A stretch of 64,000 bases of DNA from Unio delphinus (lineage: Eukaryota; Mollusca; Bivalvia; Unionida; Unionidae), in contig JAQISU010000094.1 of the NCBI GenBank assembly GCA_029339505.1, positions 8,698,501 through 8,762,500 on the forward strand, read 5' to 3'. Under the pieces are notes generated by a model that ran no database searches, had not been told where the DNA came from, and was given only the letters and a program-made list of their open reading frames with translations. Shown in pieces: positions 42,510-49,339 of this stretch. The position numbers and the translations under genes were made by a program. The first letter of the stretch is position 1, and each line of letters begins with the position of its first letter.

Positions 42510-45500
42510 AATAGTTTTACAAATGCTCCACACAAGCGCTGCCAACACTGTTTTGAATTACCATTCAACAACTTATCTTGAAAATGTCTTCACCACCAAA
42601 GATAAATATAATCCGAGTTTCCTCTGACCCTTGTTACCCCATTTTAACTTTGGAAATTTGTTTATTGTCCATATCACATTACTCTATGACCTCATTGACG
42701 TGTAGGTTGTGAGATTATAATCATGTTACTCAGACTAAAAACAGCCAGATCCAGGTCAAATTTCAGCAACAAAGTACTTTCGTCTCTTCTGTCAGTAGAT
42801 TAAAGACATGACGAATGCTATGCTCATGATTTTTGAGAAAATAAATCATATTCCTATTGATGCAGGTTTATCTCGAAAATAGGAAACTTGGAATAGTAAA
42901 AAGAAATATATTACACAAAAAGTGAAGTTTACTTTGTAATAAACCAAACATTTGCCATGCATTCATTTGTTCTGACAAATATTCGCGGACTCGAGGATCA
43001 CTTCATATATTCATGTCAAATCTCATTAACTTTTATCACCATTTTCACGATTTGTGAGCCTGGAGGGTTGGCAGCTATGCACAAGGTTTGGAACAAATGT
43101 CTTGCAACTGTACAAATGGTAAATAAAGTCTTAAGTGTATTTTACAAACATTTCAGTTGAACATAATGTTTATCATCACTGCATGTTTCGAATATCAAAC
43201 TTTTAATTATGTTTTCCTATAACAGTTTATATTTTGTTACACCTTACTGAAAATGGACTTGTCAAGATTGGCAGGTCTGCCAAAGGTGCTTATTTAAGGT
43301 AAAGGGTGAAAGATGCTGATTTTTTTTCTTGTGTGTTGTTTTGATAGTTAATTTCCTCTGATAGCTCAAATAGTGGTTGAAACTCTGCTTCAGTACGCGT
43401 TCATTTATGCCTGTCATTCTTAATAGCTTTGATTTGAATTTCTTTCTGTGCATGAAGGTTGTTTCACGTGTCACTATCTAATGATATTCATCATTAAAAC
43501 AAAATGATTAGCTTGTTTAATTAAGAAGGGAAATTTGCTGACATAAAGTGTTCTCTTATTGCAGTACCAGGGAAATTTTATTGACTTAAATAGGTCTTTT
43601 TGTTTTGTCAGGTATACATCTAAATGGATTTTATGATTGTCACATTATTTGTTTCTCTTGACATTTCCAAAGTTATAATACCACCAACACAACTTTATTT
43701 TCAATCTGCTGTCATGAGTGTAGAGGTAAAGCAGATTTTGTTACCAGTCTTTATTTGCTTTGGTTACCCATGCCTCTGGTACACTTCAGTTTTTGTTCTG
43801 ATATTAGAGTCACTTTATGAAGTGTTTCCTCTAGGCTGCACCGTTGTGCCTTTTAGCAAAATAAAATTCAGAAGGGTGCATAGACATTAGCATCACATTG
43901 TAAAAGGTGTGAAAAGAAAAATATATGACAATTTCATTTACAAGATTGTGTTCTATGTCTACTTGCTATTACTTGTGCTGCTCTTTAATATTGATCAAAA
44001 CTACCTTCTATGTAGACAAGGCTTCAGGCAAGCAATTAAGAAAGAATTCAGCAGCATAGGACTTTTTAACACTGAATACTTAAGCCAGTCAAGGCAGTGA
44101 TGACTTTGGTATATTTGATTTAATTTAATTTATATTTGATTTAATTTAATTTATATTTGATTTAATTTAATTGTTTATTTGTTTAAATTTGTAAAAATTC
44201 CATTACTTATTTTTGTAATGTAGTGAAATTTACAAGATTTGACATTTTCCAGAAATTTAATTCAGTTATAAACAATTAATAATAGAAACACTGTTTCTTT
44301 TTTCTGACATTAGTTCAGAACCATTAAGGGTTCTGGTTTAAATTTTGTTTTACATATTCATTCCTAGAGTAAGTACCATTGATTTCAGTCAAGGTTATAT
44401 CTAGCCTACATGTCAAATAATATGTAGCAATTGTCACAAACTCTTGTTTTTCCAGAGTATTGACCCCACATCTTGGCATCTGTTTTGCGTTGTAGTTAGA
44501 TATATTATTGATGTTTTGAGAAAGAAAGAAAGAATAGTAATTCTTGCCTTAACACTTGAGAAGTTAAAATGTTTTATGTTATGACCAGTTTGGGGCTAAT
44601 TATTTTGTTTTTGTCAATTTATTTGGATTTCCCTGGAAATACTAGTGTTCTAAAGTAATTCTTGTATAGCAGCATTTATTGAAATTTATACAGAATTAAA
44701 AAAACTGAAATATTATTTTCATTGATTCAGCAAAGAACTGTTGGCCCATTAGTATGAAGCTGACTACAGCATACATCATCACCTTCCATTATGGATTTCA
44801 TAGGGATTCAAACTAGGTTTCATTAGGACCTTTTATTATTAGAACTTATATTTTTTTATATCTTGGATTGTATGTGGATTTTTTTATATATAAAACTATA
44901 AATTCTTTTTAATTTTTACCTTGTTTTTCTAGGGAATTAAATTATTTGTTATATTTTTTCAAAGCTTTTTGTCTTCACTCTTAAACACATAACACTAGTG
45001 CTCTCTATTTAGAGGTTTTAAAAATGACTGAATTAAAATTAATACTGGAGACAGTGAAATGCTGTTATATTAGTGTGATGACTCAATCATGATGAACTAA
45101 GTAACAATAAGTTTTGTAAAACTTAACAAACAATTTAATTATCAAAGTTATTAATGAAAATGTGAGAGGAACTCACAGTATTATGATGTGAATCAAAAAT
45201 TAATCCTGCACAAGCTCCATTAAAATCCAAAAGAAAATTAAACATTCCACATAAATTTTAAAAACAGGAATGTACTGATCAGCCAAAATAGTGATTTCAT
45301 CAAAATAATGTTGTTCAAAACTCCTTGAACAATTCACAACAGTTCAGAATGTTATGACAGTCCAATGAGCACTTTCTTTTTTCTACTGAACAATCCAAAC
45401 AGTTTTTTCCTTTCAAGTATAATGTAATTACAACATAAAAAATATCTGCAGATTTGATGTTACAACAGGAACACAAGAATAAGAATTACTCCTAAATAGG

Positions 45501-47792
45501 AATGAATCTGATTGCTCAGTTCTCTCCTTATAGACACAAAAATCAAGAGTCTATTCTAACTATGTTGCAATATACCTTACATTACAGATTTTACAACTCA
45601 AATATTTCTATAAACATATTCATGTGACCCAACTCATCCAAATATGAATTAATTTAAGTCTGCTAATATATCACATGACCAATTTGTCCAGTAGGAAAAG
45701 GGCATTATATACTAATAATTCTATTACTAGTTATGGTCAAGACATCCTTTAATATCTTAAAATAGACCTTGCACATATGCCAAATCTAGCTACAGATAAC
45801 AACTACATTTTACACAAATACAAATTAAAGATGTACATAATAGTTAGTATTATTTATTTAGAAGTTGTGTGAAAAGACTGAATTGAAATGATGATAGTGA
45901 CATATGGATGGTATTGCCATATCTTCTGATAGTGGCAATTTGATGGTATTGCCATGGCATCTGATGGTGACAACTGGATGATATTGCCATGGCATTTAAT
46001 GGTTAGAGTTGGATGGTATTGCCATGGCTTCTGATGGTAACATTTGGATGGTATTGCCATGGCATCTGATGGTGACAATTGGATGGTATTGCCATGGCAT
46101 CTGATGGTGACAGTGGGATTGTATTGCCATGTCATCTGAGGGCAACAATATTATGGTATTGCCATGGCATCTAATGGTGACAATTGGATGGTATTGCCAT
46201 GGCATCTGATGGTGACAGTGGGAATGTATTGCCATGTCATCTGAGGGCAACAATATTATAGTATTGCCATGGCATCTAATGGTGACAATTGAATGGTATT
46301 GCCATGGAATCTGATGGTGACAGTGGGATTGATATAGGATACCAATACTGATAGTATTAGTTTGGCTGATAAGCTGCGAGAATGCAGAGGAAAATGAATT
46401 CATTATGATTCGAGATTTTTTTGTAAAATGTCCATGGTGGCCTTTTGTGTGGCCACTGTATTATGTTATTTCTTCATGGTGCATGTTCATGAAGAGCTTG
46501 TGAGACTACTTTCATGATAGTATCATGGCTGTTCCAATAAAACATACTTTGGACCCAGGGAAGGCACTTTTAATGATACTCACCCATATATGCAATTTAG
46601 AAATTTCTTCTGATTTTAATATGAACTCTTTGAAACCAAAGCACCCTAACTTATATTTTAAGAAAACTACCTTCCCTGTGTACCATGTATGTTTTAATGG
46701 AACAGCCCTCAGTGAGAAATACTAGTAATAATGCAGTAGTTTTAAGGAATTTAATGTAATTATTCATGATTGTGGCAATATTAAGGTAATAGGCATGTAA
46801 TACATTCATAATATATTGGCAATAGGCATTTAATACATTCATAATATATTGGCAATAGGCATTTAATACATTCATAATATATTGGCAATAGGCATGTAAT
46901 ACATTCATAATATATTGGCAGTAAGCATGTAATACATTCATAATATATTGGCAATAGGCATGTAATACATTCATAATATATTGACAATAGGCATGTAATA
47001 CATTCATAATATATTGGCACTAAGCATGTAATACATTCATAATATATTGGCAATAGGCATGTAATAAGTTCATAATAAATATTGCATGATAGGCATAGTC
47101 ACTAGAAAATTCGGAAAGATGCATAGATATGACTCTAAGGGATCTTTTTGACAACACTGGTTTACTGGGTGTCTAAGGACCCTTTCTGACAACATTGGTT
47201 AATCAAAGGACCTCTAAGGACCCTTGTTTGACAACACTGGTTTATCAAAAAAACCTCTTTGACAACACTGGTTTTTCAGAGGCCCTTTTTGACAACACTG
47301 GTTGATTGAGTACCTATTAGACCCGCATTTGACCAGTGTCTAAAAATAGATAAAATTTAATTTGTTAATGTTTTTAATAATCGTTGTTTTGCAAGTGAAA
47401 TTCATGTATCCCAATTTTAACATTTTCCCAAATTATCCATGAAGGACAAGTAAATCTAAATGGAAATTGTCAACTCCTGATGATTCACCCTGGAAATTTA
47501 ATCACCAGAAGTGAAGGCAGATGCATTGACATTTCTTGTAATCCAAACTTTTGTTTATGAACACCCGGAAATTGTTATTAGGATGCATTCTGGGAGTTCA
47601 TTCCCAAATGATAATCAGACCAGCTGTACATGCTTCAGGTTTTATGCAATCATTGTTTTCATTTAATACAGCTCATAAGTTTTTGTCCTAGTGTAATTTA
47701 ATTTTGTAACTTTCACAAGACATATTTCATTTATATTTCAGTTTGAATTTGTATGGAATCTCCCAGACGACACTGAACCAGTTTATGTGTGA
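33..47792 (+). CDS. RSKR: AGC-family protein kinase, RSKR/SgK494-like, 3' part (9 exons, 5' end outside window)
   Basis: Probable Ser/Thr protein kinase; gene span of exons 33-140, 3197-3237, 5665-5692, 9206-9295, 15900-15988, 19092-19202, 28511-28612, 31587-31721 and 47742-47792. Every junction is GT-AG and phases are compatible, giving about 250 codons to the stop. In order it encodes the hinge ([13 protein letters not shown]), catalytic loop YRDIKMEN, DFG, an activation loop with the AGC signature TRTICGT, APE, the DWWSLG of helix F, the C-lobe and an AGC C-tail ending in FPDFEF. YRD instead of HRD is usual in AKT/S6K/PKC-type kinases; KMEN and the GDMFTLW helix-D segment are what point to RSKR/SgK494 rather than S6K itself (from memory of the family). 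The glycine loop, ATP-lysine and helix-C glutamate must lie upstream. Key catalytic residues present here are intact, so an active enzyme is possible. No substrate can be inferred. Confidence 0.8.
788..867. repeat. TA microsatellite (intron 1)
   Basis: About 40 TA units after a short GT run. Confidence 0.98.
1255..1335 (-). repeat. Reverse-oriented 46-bp unit with a perfect 16-bp palindrome
   Basis: About 1.5 units in reverse complement of the 5.3-kb array. CCTAGTGTATACAGTA at 1292-1307 pairs perfectly with 1314-1329 across a 6-bp loop. Confidence 0.85.
3197..3237 (+). CDS. RSKR: Kinase exon 2: catalytic loop ([14 protein letters not shown])
   Basis: Acceptor TATTTCAG, donor AAG|GTAAAT. Forty-one bases; with the G left over from the previous exon it reads [14 protein letters not shown]. 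The catalytic Asp codon is at 3229-3231. The exon ends in phase 0 inside the RDxKxxN loop, so the metal-binding Asn lies in the next micro-exon. The last 20 bases plus donor are tandemly repeated downstream. Confidence 0.9.
3218..3475 (+). repeat. Tandem repeat of the exon-2 end and splice donor (about 7 units of 38 bp)
   Basis: The unit TTTACAGAGATATCAAGGTA recurs after the true exon. Potential donors follow at 3305, 3343, 3381, 3420 and 3458, besides the real one at 3238; the second unit has CT in place of GT at 3276. Spacing is 38-39 bp except one 29-bp step (unit 3 is truncated). The first unit is the coding catalytic loop itself. Confidence 0.9.
3508..4338 (+). mobile_element. hAT-like DNA transposon relic, copy 1 (zinc-finger ORF)
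   Basis: Ends resemble the inverted pair CAGCTACCAAACCTTCAC and TAGGGGTGGCAGCTATGC. An ORF starts [17 protein letters not shown] at 3893, and a frame-shifted continuation near 4002 reads [16 protein letters not shown], then [17 protein letters not shown] and IFPDSKIAL. That order (BED-like zinc finger then an EHNLP...FPDSKIA helix) is known from hAT-like transposases with lost catalytic domains. Frameshifted and truncated, so not functional. Confidence 0.6.
5250..5572 (+). repeat. 46-bp minisatellite, about 7 units
   Basis: Unit contains CTCTGTATATCCAGTACTCC and TATACTGTATACACTAGG. Units differ by a few substitutions. Lies in intron 2 about 90 bp before micro-exon 3; the reverse-oriented relative is in intron 1. 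Confidence 0.9.
5665..5692 (+). CDS. RSKR: Kinase micro-exon 3 (28 nt): [10 protein letters not shown]
   Basis: Acceptor CTTTTGCAG, donor AATG|GTAAGA. Twenty-eight bases encode MENILFDAN plus one base of Gly. It supplies the Asn that completes the catalytic loop. Too short for gene finders that rely on exon length; supported by exact frame continuity with exons 2 and 4. Confidence 0.9.
6787..6879. repeat. TA microsatellite (intron 3)
   Basis: About 46 TA units. Confidence 0.98.
7076..7345 (+). mobile_element. tRNA-derived SINE family A, copy 1
   Basis: tRNA-like head with A box (CTAGTGGTTAGAG) and B box (GGGTTTAATCCCC at about 7128), then a body (GTGCTCAGTATTAAGAGG...GTAGCAATAT) and a CA-rich tail. 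Same family at 21877, 36128 and 58302. Confidence 0.85.
7361..7598. repeat. ATT/TTA microsatellite
   Basis: Long imperfect TTA run directly after the SINE tail; its translation gives an artefactual poly-Asn frame. Confidence 0.95.
8225..8330 (+). repeat. Dispersed repeat, copy 1 (CCACATCCCCACGGG)
   Basis: TTTAATTTTTCC...GCCACATCCCCACGGG...TTTAATTTGGTC matches 40284-40370 in the same orientation. Family unknown. Confidence 0.6.
9206..9295 (+). CDS. RSKR: Kinase exon 4: DFG and activation loop
   Basis: Acceptor TATTTTTCAG, donor ATGG|GTGAGT. Reads (G)[16 protein letters not shown], then [16 protein letters not shown] is at 9223-9231. The Thr codon at 9268-9270 in TRTICGT sits where AGC kinases are phosphorylated in the activation loop. 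A Trp after GLAK is unusual for the S6K group. Confidence 0.9.
10471..11684 (-). mobile_element. piggyBac-like element with TTAA ends, non-autonomous
   Basis: TTAACTCTTTCAGCCCC at 10471 and, in reverse complement, TTAACTCATTCGGCCCC at 11684 form TIRs with TTAA at both edges. On the - strand an ATG at 11373 opens [19 protein letters not shown]; further frames give [11 protein letters not shown] and FSGMNPGP, matching the acidic N-terminus and W-S-D...F...PGP pattern of piggyBac transposases. At 1.2 kb it lacks the catalytic core. Confidence 0.65.
12035..12285 (+). mobile_element. tRNA-derived SINE family B, copy 1
   Basis: tRNA-like head (GCAGAGTGGTCTAAAGCGCT, B-box-like TGTTCGAGTCT), a body with TCTCGTGGGTCAGTGG and CTTCCTCCACCATTAATACT, tail AAAACAAAAAAC. 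Related copies at 17245 (reverse) and 57950. Confidence 0.8.
14270..14390. repeat. Inverted repeat at the DIRS 3' end
   Basis: GTATTATGATTGGGTAA is followed within about 90 bp by its imperfect complement TTACCCATCATAATAC, giving a long hairpin. A similar sequence occurs at 22400 and 27680. Confidence 0.7.
15130..15716. mobile_element. 587-bp TTAA element (piggyBac-type MITE)
   Basis: Both ends carry TTAACACATTAA, followed on the left by GCCCTGGAAG and on the right (reverse complement) by CTCCTGGCGCC. No ORF of note. TTAA at both edges and the short TIR fit a piggyBac-type MITE. Confidence 0.65.
15900..15988 (+). CDS. RSKR: Kinase exon 5: APE motif and helix F
   Basis: Acceptor TTATTTCAG, donor AAG|GTATGG. 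Reads (A)[19 protein letters not shown], then [13 protein letters not shown] and the helix-F Asp-Trp-Trp-Ser are intact. Confidence 0.9.
16155..16232. repeat. TA microsatellite (intron 5)
   Basis: About 39 TA units then a short CA run, abutting the left end of the Tigger-like element. Confidence 0.98.
16243..18560. mobile_element. Tigger/pogo-like non-autonomous DNA transposon
   Basis: Left TIR AGTGGTACCCCACTGTAACG, right TIR (reverse complement) AGTGGAACCCCACTATCACG: the CAGTGGAACCCC type typical of Tigger/pogo elements, which target TA; the left end abuts a TA microsatellite. Inside are diverged subterminal repeats containing CTCTTCC-C-AAAT-ATAATAAA (about 17650, 18235, 18405). No transposase frame seen. 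A family-B SINE is nested at 17245-17492. Confidence 0.65.
17245..17492 (-). mobile_element. tRNA-derived SINE family B, copy 2 (reverse)
   Basis: Reverse complement of the 12035 copy: GGTGGATGAAGAACCCGG, CCACGAGAAGCTACTGACAA, and the tRNA-like head ending GGGGCCC. Nested in the Tigger-like element, so younger than it. Confidence 0.8.
18971..19032. repeat. TA microsatellite (intron 5, near exon 6)
   Basis: About 31 TA units, ending 60 bp before the exon-6 acceptor. Confidence 0.98.
19092..19202 (+). CDS. RSKR: Kinase exon 6: helices G-H
   Basis: Acceptor TTGTATTCCAG, donor AAG|GTAATG. Thirty-seven whole codons, [16 protein letters not shown] through [12 protein letters not shown]: the AGC C-lobe segment after GK(F/Y)P. 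The acceptor is about 60 bp from a TA microsatellite at 18971-19032. Confidence 0.88.
20036..20570 (+). mobile_element. hAT-like transposon relic, copy 2 (truncated)
   Basis: Begins with CTGCCAACCTTTCACGATTT and shares the 5' part and the MSSP start (20348) with the copies at 3508 and 42183. After the ATG it carries the same extra segment (TCCAAGTTTCCT...) as copy 3. The 3' TIR is missing. Confidence 0.6.
21026..21700 (+). repeat. 56-bp tandem repeat, about 12 units
   Basis: Units start GTAGGTCTCAGAGATGTGCA and include GTTAACATAATTAAAAGTAC. Almost identical, with alternating variants (GAAGG for GTAGG; GCGAT for GAGAT), implying recent higher-order amplification. No spacers, so it is not a CRISPR. 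Confidence 0.95.
21877..22182 (+). mobile_element. tRNA-derived SINE family A, copy 2
   Basis: CTCCAGTGGCTTAGTGGTTA head, B box GGGTTTGAACCCC at about 21925, body and CA tail. The best-preserved copy of the family in the window. Confidence 0.88.
26395..26720 (+). repeat. Degenerate minisatellite, about 27-bp period
   Basis: Repeated GATTAGAAATGGTCAACAGA-type units, about 11 diverged copies, inside DIRS copy 2. Confidence 0.75.
26983..27050 (+). repeat. Triplicated 23-bp unit
   Basis: CATTCTATTTGCCCTTATTA occurs three times in tandem with one or two changes. Confidence 0.85.
28511..28612 (+). CDS. RSKR: Kinase exon 7: end of kinase domain, start of C-tail
   Basis: Acceptor ATATTTTCAG, donor AAG|GTACAG. 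Thirty-four codons: [17 protein letters not shown], then [17 protein letters not shown]. The Arg after SP corresponds to the conserved helix-I arginine; [10 protein letters not shown] matches the AGC pattern where the C-tail starts (F..i.w..l..k). Confidence 0.85.
29734..30793. mobile_element. 1.1-kb TIR element with the CATAGCTGCCAAC end
   Basis: Begins GCATAGCTGCCAAC and ends GTTGGCAGCTATG, an inverted pair also seen on hAT relics 1 and 3. TATACG occurs directly outside each end, consistent with a 6-bp target duplication. The interior is unlike copies 1-3. Contains a long hairpin at 30556-30621. Confidence 0.6.
30556..30621 (+). other. Pre-miRNA-like stem-loop
   Basis: Arms 30556-30578 and 30599-30621 pair at 19 of 23 positions around a 20-nt loop (GTGTTACACTCTTGCACC against GGTACAAGTGTGCAACAC). 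Confidence 0.35.
31587..31721 (+). CDS. RSKR: Kinase exon 8: AGC C-tail, ends ...DDDSFPD
   Basis: Acceptor ATATTGCAG, donor GAT|GTAAGA. Forty-five codons starting [14 protein letters not shown] and ending [10 protein letters not shown]. It carries the C-tail tether and an acidic stretch leading to the first Phe of a hydrophobic motif. It ends in phase 0; two acceptors are compatible (33271 in a transposon, and 47742). Confidence 0.85.
33271..34009 (+). CDS. Two spliced exons at the left end of the transposon; unidentified short protein or alternative kinase tail
   Basis: Exon 33271-33342 (acceptor ATTATGCAG, donor GAG|GTAAGC) encodes [16 protein letters not shown] plus RQQIMEVE. Exon 33866-34009 (acceptor TTTCTGCAG) encodes [18 protein letters not shown], then an acidic and basic tail ending in TAA. 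Both are phase 0. An ATG at 33331 would give a 51-residue protein starting MEVEDFDLVV; read from kinase exon 8 they would give an alternative 71-residue C-terminus. Both lie within 1 kb of the transposon's left end, so I favour transposon origin. No family recognised. An ATTAAA at 34314 could end such a transcript. Confidence 0.45.
34985..35480 (+). repeat. Dispersed repeat D, copy 1
   Basis: GGTGGGGTGCTCCCAATATT...GAGCCCCCAGTCAGTGATGCC...CTCGACC resembles 63025-63600 over about 500 bp, same orientation. Possibly an LTR or non-autonomous element; not identified. Confidence 0.6.
35681..35742. repeat. (CA)n(TA)n microsatellite
   Basis: About 13 CA units running into about 17 TA units. Confidence 0.95.
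36128..36455 (-). mobile_element. tRNA-derived SINE family A, copy 3 (reverse)
   Basis: GT-rich tail at the left, body CTGAGCACCAAATGAGG..., and a tRNA-like head at the right (CTCCTACCACTAGGCCACTG). Nested in the 8.1-kb transposon. Confidence 0.85.
36832..36889. repeat. (ACAT)n microsatellite
   Basis: About 14 units of ACAT. Confidence 0.95.
37533..37665 (-). CDS. Terminal exon C of the minus-strand transposon gene
   Basis: Acceptor TTTTCTTGTCAG. With the AG carried over it reads (R)[18 protein letters not shown], then [20 protein letters not shown], ending INDHR-TGA. A basic, transposase-like C-tail. Together with exon B it gives about 98 residues without a stop. Confidence 0.55.
38031..38196 (-). 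CDS. Internal exon B of the minus-strand transposon gene
   Basis: Acceptor TTTGTTTCAG, donor ATAAG|GTAATA. Fifty-four open codons, including [20 protein letters not shown] and [20 protein letters not shown]. The LDHN-N-H...R...DG-K-RY pattern resembles the C-terminal part of Kolobok-type transposases (memory-based, unverified). The junction with the next exon completes an Arg codon exactly. It contains no in-frame Met, which is why a simple start-to-stop search misses it. Confidence 0.55.
39644..39694. repeat. (AAT)n microsatellite
   Basis: About 16 uninterrupted AAT units. Confidence 0.95.
39980..40137 (-). CDS. Alternative terminal exon A of the minus-strand transposon gene
   Basis: Acceptor TTGCTATATTAG then TT|TTG; 51 codons to TAA, including [20 protein letters not shown] and [16 protein letters not shown]. 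Codon use and composition look coding and unlike the surrounding AT-rich DNA. An ATTAAA lies about 20 bp after the stop. It is phase-compatible with the exon ending at 40738. Ser/Thr-rich, probably disordered. Confidence 0.45.
40284..40370 (+). repeat. Dispersed repeat, copy 2 (CCACATCCCCACGGG)
   Basis: Second copy of the 8225 repeat, here inside the 8.1-kb transposon. Confidence 0.6.
40738..40953 (-). CDS. Candidate first exon of the transposon's minus-strand gene (frameshifted)
   Basis: An ATG at 40953 (MRKHVFTKI) or 40926 ([20 protein letters not shown]) opens a basic frame that stops at 40783. One frame over, the sequence stays open as [20 protein letters not shown] up to a consensus donor G|GTGAGT at 40738, so a 1-base indel near the A-rich run around 40795 is likely. 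The final phase (one base over) fits both acceptors further along the strand, at 40137 and 38196. It starts about 250 bp inside the right end of the element. Function unknown; charged N-terminal segment. Confidence 0.4.
42183..43081 (+). mobile_element. hAT-like transposon relic, copy 3 (both TIRs)
   Basis: Starts GCATAGCTGCCAACCCTC and ends GAGGGTTGGCAGCTATGC. Flanked by CATAAG and CACAAG, a likely 6-bp target duplication with one change. Contains the MSSPP start (42582), then a 280-bp insert bounded by TCCGAGTTTCCT and AGGAAACTTGGA (42615-42892), then the [10 protein letters not shown] remainder. A TA microsatellite (42442-42508) lies in its 5' part. Confidence 0.65.
42615..42892. mobile_element. 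Small MITE-like insertion inside hAT relic 3
   Basis: 12-bp inverted ends (TCCGAGTTTCCT / AGGAAACTTGGA); splits the zinc-finger ORF that is continuous in copy 1. About 195 bp also occur at 20371-20568 in copy 2. Confidence 0.5.
44109..44171. repeat. 21-bp AT-rich triplication
   Basis: TATTTGATTTAATTTAATTT three times in tandem. Confidence 0.9.
45895..46330. repeat. 35-bp minisatellite, about 12 units
   Basis: Unit GGTATTGCCATGGCATCTGA plus TGGTGACAATTGGAT, with a higher-order pattern including a CATCTGAGGGCAACAATATT variant at 46133 and 46235. Confidence 0.95.
46780..47080. repeat. 33-bp minisatellite, about 9 units
   Basis: Unit AATAGGCATGTAATACATTC plus ATAATATATTGGC. Its length is a multiple of 3, so all frames stay open as artefactual ORFs. 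Confidence 0.95.
47135..47310. repeat. Degenerate tandem repeat with TTTGACAACACTGGTT
   Basis: TTTTGACAACACTGGTTTA-type core repeated five times at irregular spacing (about 35-60 bp), ending 430 bp before the terminal kinase exon. Confidence 0.8.
47742..47792 (+). CDS. RSKR: Kinase terminal exon: [20 protein letters not shown]
   Basis: Preceded by a pyrimidine-rich acceptor (TTTATATTTCAG). Sixteen codons and TGA. Joined to exon 8 it gives SFPD|FEFVW, an F-x-x-F-E-F hydrophobic motif with Glu at the phosphosite, as in atypical PKC and PRK kinases. A motif forming by chance exactly at a phase-matched junction is unlikely, so this is preferred over the exons at 33271 and 33866 as the native end. 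Confidence 0.65.
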   Translation, partial: FEFVWNLPDDTEPVYV

Positions 47793-48425
47793 CCTATGTT
47801 TGTGATGACACTGAACCAGTGTATGTGCGACCAGTGTATATTATATATGATGCAAAGATATAATGGATTGCCATTCAGTATTAACGTGAAATAAGCATTC
47901 AAGAATTCTCTTTCAGTAAAATTCTGCCTGTATCAAAAACTTTGCTAATTAAGGACAGAATCATTATATATGTGTTCTTCAGCAGTGATTGAATTTGTGG
48001 TAATGCAGGAATTCTTCCTTGATGTGATATTTACAGCATGCATAAGGATGGTGCCAAAGCACAGGATTGTGACTCAGCTAAGATCCCATATCAAGGAAGC
48101 TGAGTCTAAAAGAGATACAGAACAGATTACAGAATTAGGGAATTATACACTGTGGACCGGAGTAATTGGGGCATGGAGTCATATACTGTCAGGTCCAAAT
48201 GAATTGAACTGAAACCAAAATATTCCATAATTTGGCAGTGAACTTAGAATTCTGATTCATTAATTGGAATCTGAAATTAGATGATTCCTTTTGGACTCGG
48301 AAGATTCCTTAATTGGCACTGGACATTTGTTGTCTTTTGATTCAACAGAAATGGTGCAACATTGTGAAGCAAAGCTTATTGTGTTGAATTAGAAATTTTA
48401 ATAAATTTATTCTTATTGCCAGTGA
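47793..48425 (+). other. RSKR: Probable 3' UTR of the kinase gene with AATAAA
   Basis: Runs from the TGA to a canonical AATAAA at 48400-48405 followed by a T/GT-rich stretch. It starts with a near-copy of the end of the coding exon (47760-47790 resembles 47802-47832). An 80-codon open frame at 47970-48212 has no recognisable domain and is treated as UTR. The exact 3' end is inferred. Confidence 0.5.
48400..48405 (+). promoter_or_regulatory. Polyadenylation signal AATAAA
   Basis: Canonical hexamer about 610 bp after the proposed kinase stop codon, with GT/T-rich sequence 25-60 bp downstream. Confidence 0.5.
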
Positions 48426-49001
48426 AGATGTTGATAGTCAGAGTTTTTTTATAGGGATTCAGGCATTTTTGGACTGAAATTTTTTTTCCCATTCAAAGGT
48501 TAGTTTTTGGATATAAATGTTTCTTACTTTGGCATAAAAGATATAGCATTTATTCTGTAAGAATAAGGATGTATTATTGTTCCTGGTGAAAAGGGTGGGT
48601 CAAGGAAGATCTGTATAAAATACAACATGATCTGGCTTTTATAAGTTTAGTTACAATTATCCTAAAGTGTAATCCAGCACTAATTCTTGGAAATAAATGA
48701 TTCGTATCTTGAAATATGCATGAACTCAGAAGTATGCCATATAAAAAAATTAAGCAGTTGTTATTGGAGAAATAATGATTTCATCTTGTTCATCCGTTCA
48801 TCCGAGTCCATTTGTTTTCTTTTGAAAATGTGGTTGCACTGGACACCTATCCTGTGGTCTCATTAAATTTCTCAAACAAATAGAAACCAAGAATGTTTGT
48901 GTCAGAATGATGGAATTTGTTTTTTTTAAAAAAAAGATTTAATAGCCCTTTTAAGACATTGGCTGAATCATGGAAACACTAATGCCATTGACTCAGACTT
49001 G

Positions 49002-49076
49002 CCTGGGTGGTTATCGAACTTGGGACTCTTAGATTATGGATCAGATGCTCTATCAATGGAGTACGACTGCAGCCAA
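49002..49076 (-). repeat. tRNA-like relic
   Basis: On the - strand TTGATAGAGCATCTG resembles an A box and AAGTTCGATAACC a B box at tRNA spacing. The acceptor arms do not pair convincingly, so a SINE head or tRNA pseudogene is more likely than a tRNA gene. Confidence 0.45.
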
Positions 49077-49339
49077 TTTTGTATGATATTTAGGATTAAT
49101 CAGAATCTCAGCATTTTACTTCACATATGGATTATTTGATATTAGTACAGGATTCAAGGAATGTTTAAATCCAACATTTTTGAGCGCATAATTCTTTAAA
49201 GCAGTATATTAACTTTTTTGCACGATTTTGGTTTGTGTTGCACAACTGCACATGGTATACAGTCTTTGCATTAAGACCGTAGAAGAACTTTCATTTCATG
49301 AAATTTGAAGAAAAGTCAGGGTACATGTACCATCTATAT

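Larger units (their letters stand above)
31722..47741 (+). other. Kinase intron 8 (16 kb)
   Basis: Carries the 8.1-kb transposon (33091-41201), hAT relic 3 and three tandem repeats (45890-47310). The stretches 31722-33090 and 43100-45880 show no gene or element I can name apart from a 21-bp triplication at 44109-44171. Confidence 0.6.

Noticed and set aside
45854..46403. Repetitive ORFs ([17 protein letters not shown] type)
   Set aside because: Read-through of the 35-bp minisatellite; no codon-level conservation expected.
46651..47053. Repetitive ORFs ([11 protein letters not shown] type)
   Set aside because: The 33-bp unit is a multiple of 3, so frames stay open by arithmetic.
47970..48212. 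80-codon ORF in the kinase 3' region
   Set aside because: Lies between the stop and AATAAA, has no recognisable domain and contains no kinase-like sequence.
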